A stretch of 64,000 bases of DNA. It comes from Owenia fusiformis. Lineage: Eukaryota > Annelida > Polychaeta > Sabellida > Oweniidae. The position numbers were made by a program, and so were the translations under genes. Under the pieces are notes generated by a model. The model did not search any database and was not told where the DNA came from. It worked only from the letters and a program-made list of their open reading frames with translations. Within the stretch, counting starts at the first letter, position 1; every line of letters starts with the position of its first letter. The DNA lies in the NCBI GenBank assembly GCA_903813345.2, contig CAIIXF020000009.1, positions 28,680,740-28,744,739 of the forward strand. Reading direction: 5' to 3'. This document shows positions 32,448-44,400 of the stretch, in pieces.

Positions 32448-35400
32448 GTAAGTGTGTTTTCTGTTGTTAAGATCTATTGAGATATCAAGATTTCTTCATC
32501 AACATGTTATTCCTAAGTTTTGTACAACTGAAATATAGATAGGTAAATGTTTGATTGTAATTTCTTATTATTTCAGATATGCAGTACAGACTTACAATTT
32601 TTATATCTTCCCCCGTCCATTTAGCAGACAAGCTCCAGATGTTAGATTTCTTTGCCAGGTTAGGTTACCTTTTACTACAGTTTAACAGTATGTTAAAAAG
32701 AAGACGGAGCTATGGAAATGTTCAATTAAAACAATATTTTATGTTCATGCATAATTGTATTTCAGTTGTTTTGTATTTTTTATTAGACTCCAGATGTCAA
32801 TCTGGAGTCTATTGTTTTTGCCAGTATTCTTTATTATTCTTATTCTTTTTATTCTTCTACCCACGTTTTCTCCTTAACTAGAAGACATTGAGTCAAGTCC
32901 TGTATATGGTCAATTTAGGTCCAGTATCTAGTTTCTCGGAAATTGGATCAATTTTTTATCTAGGTCAAAGGTCAAGAACTAGGTCAAATCCAGTACTTTG
33001 TCACTTTTTTCAATTTTCTCGGTCGTCATTCAATATTTTCGATCCAGGTTTTTTTCATTGTGTTCCTCATAAAAAAGTAGGAAAGCTAGGGTCGATTTAG
33101 TTTTTTGATATCTCAAACCGATTTTGAGATATGGCGTCCAGAAAGTAGGTCACACCAAAACGTGCTCCAAATTCAATGTATGAGTTATGAATCAGGGGTA
33201 GAATTTTGTCAGGAATCCGAATCTGCAAACCAAATTTCGATCCGACTTCTGGTTCGGAAGTTATGGCGTTTTGAAAACTCAAAAATCTCTAAATTTTATG
33301 CCCATGTTAAGTCAATGGGAAAAAAGATTTTTTTGAAGTGAAAAATACGAAATATAGACTGAGTTCAGCTTAATTTAATGAAAACCTTCAAAAGAAGGGG
33401 ACCTCACAAGCCATCTAGCTTCAGAATTTGGACACCAAAATTCCTAGGTCAAAATCTAGGTCAAATTCAAAGGTTTTCCTTATTTTTGCGATTCTGACAC
33501 TACACTTCAATTATATTCTTCGAAATTGTGTATACATGTAGCCAAGAGTGTGCTAATAGTGTTAGCCTTTTGCCGTCATAAAGTATTTTGACCCACTTTT
33601 GAGATATGGTGTCCGAAAAGTAGGTCAAAATAAAAAGTTCTCCAAATTTAACGTTTGAGTTATACATTAGGGGAAGAATTTTCTCAGGAATCCGAATCTG
33701 CAAACCAAATTTCGATCCGACTTCCGGTTCGAAAGTTATGACGTTTTGAAAGCTCAAAAATCGCTAAATTTGGTGCCCCATATTATGTTAATGGCAAAAA
33801 AGATTTTTTTGAACTGTAAAATACGAGATATAGACTGAGTACAGCTTAACATAATGAAAGTCTATAAAAGAAGGGGACCTCGACGGCTACTTAGCTTCAA
33901 AATTTGGACACCAAACTCCCTAGGTCAAAATCTAAGTCAAATCCAAAGGTTTTCCTCATTTTTGCGATTCTGACACTACACTTTAATTATATTCCTCGAA
34001 ATTGTGTATATATGTAGCCACGAGTGTGCTAATAGTGTTAGCCTTTTGCCGTCAGAAAGTATTTTGACCCACTTTTGAGATATGGTGTCCGAAAAGTAGG
34101 TCAAAATAAAAAGTTCTCCAAATTTAACGTTTGAGTTATGAATTAAGGGTAGAATTTTCTCAGGAATCCAAATCTGCAAACCAAATTTCGATACGACTTC
34201 CGGTTCCGAAGTTATGGCTTGTCCGAAAAGTAGGTCAAAATAGAAATTCACCAAATGTAACGTATGAGTTATGAATTAAGGGTAGAATTTTGTCAGGAAT
34301 CCAAATCTTTAAATCAAATTTCGATCCGACTTCCGGTCCGGAAGTTATGGCGTTTTGAAATTCCGGAAAATCGATCTGATGGTATCCTGATAGAAAGTCA
34401 AGAGTAGAGAAGTCGAAAAATATTGAAAAATTTATCCATCCTTCCTATCTGATCTTATCCTATCCTATCCTTCCTATCTATCATTCCTTCGTATCTTTTC
34501 CTTCCTATCCTCTCCTATCATATCCTTTCTTCCTATTCTGTTCTATCCTATCCTTCTTTCTTATTCTATCCTATCGTTCCTTCCTATTCCATCCTATCCT
34601 ACCTTCCTATTTTATTCATCCATCTTTTTCTGGATGACTCAGCTTATTCTGGATGACTCGGCTAAAAATGGTCTAAATCTGGAGTCTGAAATTGAACTTC
34701 GTTCAATTTCCAAAGTCTAGTTATATATATTACATATATTTTTTTCAATCCTATTTATTTTCAATTTCAGAGTTCCAGTTTAGATTTTCTTATATCACAA
34801 GGTTTAGATTTCAACAAAGTCTTTAGGGAAGGTAAGCATATTTTAAAGATTATTACTACAGTTGCATTTGAATTGATTTTATTTTTTTTAAAGAATGTCA
34901 TTTTGAAAAATGTGCAGAAACGATATGTTTCATTTCAAGCAAAGTATTTTAGGGGTACATTGTTTCTGTTTCAAGAAATCTCATATTCAGCTGAACCAGC
35001 GCAATATTTGAAGGATGCAGCTGTTTCTATTTCATAGAATAAAATGTTGCAACAGGTTTTATTTCCAGTTATATTTTATGGGTTCAATTGTTTCTATTTC
35101 AAGGAATCTCATAATTAACATCTGCATAAGCACAACATTTGAGGGATACAGTTGTTTCTATTTCATTTCATCTAGAAATTGGCAATGAACTCACAATTTT
35201 TCACTTGGCACCTTTTGAGGTGGATCCCAGCTATGGCATAGGGATCGAATCCAGCCAATGTTGTGTTTTATGGATTATGGCAACACCTTTGCAAATGGAT
35301 GCTGACCAATGGATTTCGAGACTGAATTTCATCTATCCCACATCATTTGAGACTGAATCTCATCTATCCCACATCATTTGAGACTGAATCTCATCTATCC

Positions 35401-38400
35401 CACATCATTTGAGACTGAATCTCATCTATCCCACATCATTTGAGACTTTTATGAGTACTAGTATCTACAACTATTTTTGATGTTAGTATTGCCAGCAATT
35501 ATTTAAAAGATTTTCTTCAACATATAATGTCATGACTTCAGTTTGAATGAAATGTCCCTTGGTGTTAGGATTGTAAATTTGTTCTCAATTGGATGGGGCA
35601 AAGGGGGATGTTAATTGCATTATTTACTTTTCTTGTTAGATCATGGCTTGGGGTATATATGGTCTATTTTTTTTCTTAATGACAGGTTTACACTTAAAGT
35701 TTGCTTTTCTTGCTATTTTTTACAGTTTTTGGTTCTTTCCCTTTGGCATTTGTGCTTAGATATTCAAAGAATCTCATTAAAAAGTTGCATATTTTAAAAA
35801 TTATTACTACAGTTGCATTTGAATTGATCATTAATTTTTTTCATTTTTGATTTTTAAAGAATGTCATATTGAAAAATTTGCAGAATCAATATGTTTTATT
35901 GCAAGCAGAATATTTCAGGGGTACAATTGTTTCTATTTCAAGGAATCTCATATTTAACACCAGCAGTAGAACAAGATCTCAGGGATAGTTTAGAGAAAAG
36001 GCAGAAGTCATACAAACAGTTCTCCTCACCAGCCTTCACCACACCTGACAGTGGCACATATAAAAGTCCAGCAACAGTCCCAGAAGAGCACAAAGCTTTT
36101 ATAGATGATATATGGTAAGTGGGTCTTTCTGTGTTAGATCTGTATGTGAACAAACAATAAGTGATATATGGTAGCTGGGTCTTTCTGTGTTAGATATGTA
36201 TGTGAAGGAACAATATGTGATATATGGTAGATGGGTCTTCTTATGTTAGATATATTTGTGAACAAACAATATATGGATGTGTTCATAATCACCTGAAGAG
36301 GAGCTATGAATAGATATCAATAATAGAAAATATGAAGAAATAATCAGATATGTTGTTTGTTTAAATCTCAATAACAAAAAGAGTATAAATCGATAGACAA
36401 TCAGATGTTTTATAGATGCTTTATAGATGTAAGACAAAGATGTTGATGGGATTACATGGTCTTAATGTAAGGGTGAAAACTAATGCAAACTTGTTATCTA
36501 ATTATGCAAAACATTTGTGTGCACATTGTGTATTTTCAGCAAACAGGTTGAAGAGTTCACTAAAGATAAAACCAAGGAATCAATCCAGTTAGACCCATGT
36601 AATGGCTATCTCAGGAAACTTATTTACCAAACTGTACAGCTCAGGTATGTCACATAAAGTACACTGGTGTTATTGTGTATTCATGTTTTCACAGTGCTCA
36701 ATGATTTGAAAACCACATCTGTGGATTGCCTTACATTTATCCTTTCACCTCAGTCAAGTGGTAAAATAGAGAAGGTTTGGACACGCTCTCCCGTCTCCAT
36801 GTGTCAAATATAACGGGAAAATTGATTGTTGATTATTCACATATTTGAGTGAAATGCTTATTTAGATGGAGCAAAAACAATTATTGATTTCAGAAATTTG
36901 ATTTTAGATTCAAAAATGATGTCCACCTAGAAGCTAAAACTCTAGAAAATAAACAAAGGTGTATAGTGGTAGCCAGAGGTAAAAGTGAAAATGATCTCAA
37001 GCAGCTAGAAGAAGCGAAGAAAGAAGCTGAATGGGTAAGCCAATGACAATTATATGGAGGCATTTTGGGCCATATATATTGGGGTCTGGATTTATATATT
37101 CTTAAAGTGTTACCATTTCCTGTTTGCCATCTACTGTTATAAATACAGGGTGGGCCAAAAATGAACATTGTCCCTTCCTAAAGTAATTGTAGAATACAGA
37201 TCATTGATAAAATTCTGGTTTCAGTTTTTTTTAGTTGTTTATATTTTATTGAGTTGATGTTATATTTGCAGCAAGAGTTAGAGGATGCAGTTGGCTTTTC
37301 TAAAGTTATTAGACATATATCTCAATCAGTAAGTCTTCAATATGTTTTATAGTTCACTCACACTCTTCTCAATATTTTTATCAAATTTGAAAAGTGCTAT
37401 TAGGGGCTCATATGGTAGCCAAAGGTGGGCCCGTCAGTGAGCAAATTTGAACCACATTATTTATCTCGGGAAACATGTCAGATTTAATGATTTGGAACTT
37501 TTACGCCCAAAAAGTGACCATTATGGATAGCTTTTCTAGGTTTTATACCCCCCGAGGTTATTTTCGAGGGGGTCTCAACTCTTTCTTAACAACTTTAAAA
37601 ATATTAAAGATATGTGTCTGAAACTTGCAGGGTACCTTCCTGGGGTCAACACATAGCTGTATTGAAAGTTTAGGATTATTTGGAATAACGGTTGCTATAG
37701 CAACCAAGAAAATGTGTTTCCGAACTGGCAATTTACAACAATTTTGGCCTGTAGCAACCTGGTTGAAGTTAGATATTTTTTCTATTGATGAATTTTCACA
37801 TTGTTAATTGGTTTCAAAAACACACTACAACTGTATTCTTTCATTTTATTGCAGATTAGAATTGACACCATTAGTTTTAAAGGTCCATAATCGTACATGA
37901 ATGAACCCACCCCCCAAAGTCTATAAAAAGTGGGCGTGGCACCAGACATGTACCAGTTTGTAATTCATAAGTTTAAACATCCAATAAATAATGTTGATAT
38001 CTATGTTACCATGTTTCCAGTGGTAGTTAAAGTTCTTTTAAAAACTAGATATATTACCATGGAAACCATATATTTATGTTGCCATAGCAACAGAACTATG
38101 GTAATGAAATAGCCAATAATTTGATCGAAGCCCTCATGCATGTGGTCCCATATATACAAAAATCAAATGTCCTGTATCTCTCAAAGATCTTAAAACCTCC
38201 CTGGGGTCAACACAGAGCTGTATTGAAACTTTGGGATTATTTGGAGTAATGGTTGCTATAGCAACCAGGAAAATGTGTTTCCGACCTGGACAATTTATGG
38301 CAAATTTGCCCAACTGCAACTTGGTTGGAGTTTGATGTTTTTTCTAGTAATGAATTTTCACATTGATCATTGGTTTCAAAAACACACTATAACTGTATTC

Positions 38401-41400
38401 TTTCATTTTATTGCAGATTAGAATGACACCATTAGTATGAAAGGTCCATAATCATACATGAATGAACCCCCCTCCCCAAAGTCTATAAGAAGTGGGCGTG
38501 GCACCAGACATGTACCACTTTGTAATTCATGAGTATAAAAACCCAATAAATAATGTTGATATTTATGTTACCATGTCTCCAGTGGTAGTTGAAGAAGTTC
38601 TCCTAAAAATATAATCATATAATAAATTATATATATAATATCATATATAAATATATTATCATGGAAACCACACATTTATGTTGCCATAGAAACAACTTTG
38701 GTCTGTTAACGCAAGGCTTAATGAAATAATTGTTCATTTGACTATTCATTTGGCCATTTAGAGAGAAAACAACAAATGTATGAGTAAACTATATTGGCTG
38801 AATATATATCCTAGTAGTTTACATTCTTTGTAGTTCACATTGGTATGAGCTTCTATTCTAGTATATCTGACACGTCTCTATTCTATAGTGATACTTTTTA
38901 CATTTGCATGCAGAAAGTGATATGTGATAGGCCCCAGAGCGATGGCACTCAGAAGACTGCATATGATATCAAATGAAGCTTGAAAAAGAGATAAGTAATA
39001 CAGCATACTATGATTCTGTTATTCAACCAACAGATGAAACGGTAAAGTTCTTAAACCAGTCTATTTCAGTTCTCCTCAGTTTTTTGTGAAAACGTCACCT
39101 ATATAATTTTGAAGCTCATATGTGGGTTCTGACTCTTCCGGATTTGTCATAGCTGGCCTCATCACAAACTCTTCAATTACAGCCTTTGTTTCAGTTGTAA
39201 TATTTGTAGATGACCCAATACATTAATTTAATTTAATGGTATTTCTGGCTATTTCATAGCAGAGTTGGGGGCCTGGTTTTTCCTCGTTGAACAAATGCAC
39301 TAACACATAACAACCTGTGAGAATGGTGTATCATCAAGACTAGAAAATCTGTGTCTGGGGAATGTACAATAATGTTCTTTGACTGATCAAATGTCTTCAC
39401 ATGTACTCATCTTGGTGTCTGCTTCTTCTTGTGTTGACAGTAGATTGTTATCAACATATGATCGGACATTTAGACCATCACTAGTGAGAATTTTGCATGT
39501 ATTCCCACATGTAAAGCATACTTTTCTGTTCTTCAACTTGGCTGAGTACTTATCTGTTTGCCACTTGCAAAGAATAAGACTGTTTAGTTGGGTCTAGTTT
39601 TGGCTGTTGCTCAAAAATTCTTACCAATTCTTAGGGATGTGGTCCTTGGATCATGAAGGGTTTTGATGTTCCTCTTCTCACTCTCTCTGGTTCTTTTATT
39701 GAATCTATGTATTTGATAGCTGTCAGTTAAGAAATCTACCCTCTCTGACTTCAGTGGTAGCATGTCAACCACTTGCTCTGTCAGTTCTTCAAAGGGGGAT
39801 AGACGCTGCACCAAGCTGTGATAGATAGCATTACCATCATATATGTAGAATGATTCATCTTTTGCTGGTCTTGAAGGGTGATGTTCGAGATTCTCAAGAG
39901 CATTTAGGAGTGTTGCCTTTGCTGCCTTCACTGGCAGACCATCAGGAGACCCTAGCGCCCATGACACTGGACTAAGGGGATACTCTAAAACTTTCTTGTT
40001 CTCTTGAGATATAAGAACTAACGGTCAAAAAATATTCTTTAAACTTGTCAGATGTTTTCAGGATGTCCTTCTCAATTGTCACAAATGTCTTCATCTTTAT
40101 TCTTTTCACTGAATCTTGAAAACTTTTGGTGTCACTATCAAGTCTTTTTTCCAAATTCCACCTTGCCTCTGGACCTGACATGTAGTAGGTCTTGAGCTAC
40201 ATCTGGAACAGGCTGCATTCCTGATGATAGACAGTAGAGTTGACTATAGCATCTGTCTCAAAGGGGTCTAAAAAGTTACCTATTGCGGCCCTTGCTTTTG
40301 AAACACCTTCAAAGCCTGCTATGTTTGCACGGTAGTAGGCATTTGGATTGGTGATAAATCCAATTACCCACACCCTCAGATTTCACACTCTGATTGATAG
40401 TCTGTTCAGTGGTTTGATCAACTGGCACATATAGTGCAGGTACTTGGGACCTGTTAACACTAAACCCAAGGTCTCTCAATAGCCTTTCTTTCTCTTGGTT
40501 TGTATGCTTGAGGTTAGCAAGCATGACATATTGTGCTGTTAGATATATAGCATAGTTGGGCCGGTCCATTGCGAAAAATAGAGGACATAGGTCTTGTAGA
40601 CACTAGACAAAGTAAGTGGAGGTCAAAATCATTCTCTGCTAGCTTGGATGAATCGTGATATTATATGACAATAACCTCTTGTGAGAGCATGGGAATTGGT
40701 GGCTGGCTGATAAACTTGTCTAACAAATTCCTTTGTAGCAATTCCAGGAAGATTTTGGGCACTCTGATTGATATGTTAAAATGGTTTCCAGTTAGCACAC
40801 CTTCAAAAGATCCACTAGAATATATGCCAGCTTCAATGATGATATCAGAGAAACTGTGAAAGCAAAGCCAATGAATAGCCAGAAATACCAAGATGCATTA
40901 AATTAATGTATTGGGTCATCTACAAATATTACAACTGAAACACAGGCTGTAATTGAAGAGTTTGTGTGCAACACAAGCCTGAACTCTCATCTCCCAGAGG
41001 CAATGGGTTGAAAAATAATTTATCTTGTGTACTAGAACTAGACTGGTGCACATCAAATATATTACGACAAGATCTTGTTGATGATGTGATGAGGCCAGCT
41101 ATGACAGATCCGGAAGAGTCAGAACCCACATATGAGCTTCAAAATTATATAGGTGACGTTTTCACAAAAAACTGAGGAGAACTGAAATAGACTGGTTTAA
41201 GAACTTTACCGTTTCATCTGTTGGTTGAATAACAGAATCATAGTATGCTGTATTACTTATCTCTTTTTCAAGCTTCATTTGATATCATATGCAGTCTTCT
41301 GAGTGCCATCACTCTGGGGCCTATCACATATCACTTTCTGCAAGCAAATGTAAAAATATCACTATAGAATAGAGACGTGTCAGATATACTAGAATAGAAG

Positions 41401-44400
41401 CTCATACCAATGTGAACTACAAAGAATGTAAACTACTAGGATATATATTCAGCCAATATAGTTTACTCATACATTTGTTGTTTTCTCTCTAAATGGCCAA
41501 ATGAATAGTCAAATGAACAATTATTTCATCAAGCCTTGCGTTAACAGACCAAAGTTGTTTCTATGGCAACATAAATGTGTGGTCTCCATGATAATATATT
41601 TATATATGATATTATATATATAATTTATTATATGATTATATTTTTAGGAGAACTTCTTCAACTACCACTGGAGACATGGTAACATAAATATCAACATTAT
41701 TTATTGGGTTTTTATACTCATGAATTACAAAGTGGTACATGTCTGGTGCCACGCCCACTTCTTATAGACTTTGGGGAGGGGGGTTCATTCATGTATGATT
41801 ATGGACCTTTCATACTAATGGTGTCATTCTAATCTGCAATAAAATGAAAGAATACAGTTGTAGTGTGTTTTTGAAACCAATGATCAATGTAAAAATTCAT
41901 TACTAGAAAAAACATCAAACTCCAACCAAGTTGCAGTTGGGCAAAATTGCCATAAATTGTCCAGCTCGGAAACACATTTTCCTGGTTGCTATAGCAACCA
42001 TTACTCCAAATAATCCCAAAGTTTCAATACAGCTCTGTGTTGACCCCAGGAAGGTTTTAAGATCTTTGAGAGATACAGGACATTTGATTTTTGTATATAT
42101 GGGACCACATGCATGAGGGCTTCGATCAAATTATTGGCTATTTCATTATCATAGTTCTGTTGCTATGGCAACATAAATATATGGTTTCCATGGTAATGTA
42201 TCTAGTTTTTAAAAGAACTTCTTCAAGTACCACTGGAAACATGGTAACATAGATATCAACATTATTTATTGGATGTTTAAACTTATGAATTACAAACTGG
42301 TACATGTCTGGTGCCACGCCCACTTTTTATAAACTTTGGGGGTGGGTTCATTCACGTACGATTATGGACCTTTAAAACTAATGGTGTCAATTCTAATCTG
42401 CAATAAAATGAAAGAATACAGTTGTAGTGTGTTTTTGAAACCAATTAACAATGTGAAAATTCATCAATAGAAAAAATATCTAACTTCAACCAGGTTGCTA
42501 CAGGCCAAAATTGCTGTAATTTGCCAGTTCGGAAACACATTTTCTTGGTTGCTATAGCAACCGTTATTCCAAATAATCCTAAACTTCCAATACAGCTATG
42601 TTTTGACCCCAGGAAGGTACCCTGCAAGTTTCAGACACATATCTTTAATATTTTTAAAGTTGTTAAGAAAAAGTTGAGACCCCCTCGAAAATAACCTCGG
42701 GGGGTATAAAACCTAGAAAAGCTATCCATAATGGTCACTTTTTGGGCGTCAAAGTTCCAAATCATTAAATCTGACATGCTTCCCGAGATAAATAATGTGG
42801 TTCAAATTTGCTCACTGACGGGCCCACCTTTGGCTACCATATGAGCCCCTATATATTGTCATCATTTTGTACTGATGAGCCAGCAGGCAGGCAGCACATG
42901 ACTGCAAGAAATGTGTCCATCTGTTTAATATTTGTGAATGCATAAGCAGACGAGTACCAAGATCCAGTTATGTTTTGAGCATGCTGGGTAATTCACAATG
43001 CAGCTATTTTTAAGTTGACAGCACATTTATTATTTCAAGTTCAAATTGATTCTGATATGAGTGTGATATGTTTTATTCATTCCATTTCCTACTGTACATG
43101 TATTTATAAAGTATGATTATATTGTAGATTATTAAAAGGAAGCCTGGTATTGTGTGATTAGGGAAACAAAGAGAGTTATTTTTAATCAGTTAAATATATA
43201 GGACAATTCATTATATGATGTGTTAAATTTTGTATTATAGGGCAAGTTGGTGGTTGGCCATAATATGTTCCTTGATCTCTTACATACTCTACACCACTTC
43301 TGTGCTCCACTTCCCGAGGTATGTAGCTCTGTTATTTTTAGATAACTGGTAAAAATATGGCTCAACTTTTGCAATGCGACATAGTCATTCTCAGAAGTAT
43401 AAAATAAATTGAACTATAAAATATGGGCACCAACTACATGTATATACTACACTATTGAAAATTATTAATCTAAGCACACACCAATTTTTATGGCTGTTTG
43501 ATGGGATTTGTTACACCTTGATGTTCCAATTATCTACATGTAGTTGTTTAAATATTTCAGGATTATGAAGAGTTTAAGGCTATGGTGAGCTGTGTTCTGC
43601 CAAGAATCATTGACACCAAACTTATGGCAAACACACAGCCATTCAAAGACAGAATAGTCACATCAGCCCTGGGTGAATTGCAGACCATACTTACAATGCC
43701 CCCATTCTCTAAGGTTCATATAGGTTAGTGTACAACTATGGAAGAACTGAACTTTTTGCTAGAATGAGAATAATGACAGACATAGGAACATTCATTCTCA
43801 TGATTGTTATAATCCACATCATGACCCCTATTTAAATGTTTTCGACACATAGCTAGCCATGATATATCAAATTCAGCAACTTTGCTTGAAATAATGTACA
43901 TTCTATATTGAATGGCTAATTTTAGATTCATTTACAATCCTTGCAAACCCTTGCAAAAAGGTTTCTGGTTGATTTCCATTATTTTGAGGAGTACAGTATG
44001 AATTCTTTTGCAATGTGTGAAAATAATTTAAGCGCATATGACTAATGATTTGTGGGTGATTCAATTCACCCATGTCTTAAATCCGCGTCTTTATATTTTG
44101 GCTACCACCCTCATTCAAAGTCCTGATGCGAGAGATTTTTGCTTTATTTAGTAAAATCATCCACAAATCATTGGGCCTGGGCTTAAATTCTTTAGTAAGG
44201 GAATAAAGTTATTTCTGTTTATGTGTACGATATGTATTTGAACAGTATTTTGAAAAATCTATTGAAATGTTACAGAGGCTGTCGATGGTTTCCCTAACTA
44301 TGAAAATAATAGTGATAGTCTCCATGAGGCTGGTTACGATGCTTACGTCACTGGACTCTGTTACATTGGAATGGCTAACTACTTAGGTAATTATATATCC

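Larger units (their letters stand above)
32784..34720 (+). mobile_element. Helitron-like (HINE-type) element with satellite core, in PARN intron
   Basis: The 5' end is a perfect 12-bp stem hairpin (TAGACTCCAGAT, loop GTCA, then the complement; 32784-32811). The 3' end is a 10-bp stem hairpin (GAAATTGAAC/GTTCAATTTC, 34688-34710) followed by CAAAGT and CTAG at 34717-34720, then T. Between them lie a ~475-bp tandem array and a (TATCC)-like microsatellite (34430-34615). Terminal hairpins plus CTAG plus a tandem core are the known make-up of non-autonomous Helentron-associated elements. No coding capacity. Confidence 0.6.
37401..42851. mobile_element. 5.45-kb foldback element (very long inverted arms) in PARN intron
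   Basis: The ends are TAGGGGCTCATATGG and CCATATGAGCCCCTA, with TAT on each side (37398-37400 and 42852-42854), a possible 3-bp target duplication. The left arm (37401-about 39256) and right arm (about 40871-42851) are near-identical inverted copies of roughly 1.9 kb around a 1.6-kb spacer. Each arm contains two direct sub-repeats about 560 bp apart (CTGGGGTCAACAC near 37640 and 38202). The right arm has about 115 bp (near 40977-41090) that the left lacks. The spacer has minus-strand coding of a transposon-associated type. This is foldback-like architecture; superfamily not assigned. Confidence 0.8.

Noticed and set aside
40966-41175. Plus-strand frame in the right foldback arm
   Set aside because: The minus-strand reading continues into the spacer coding; the plus frame is its complement.
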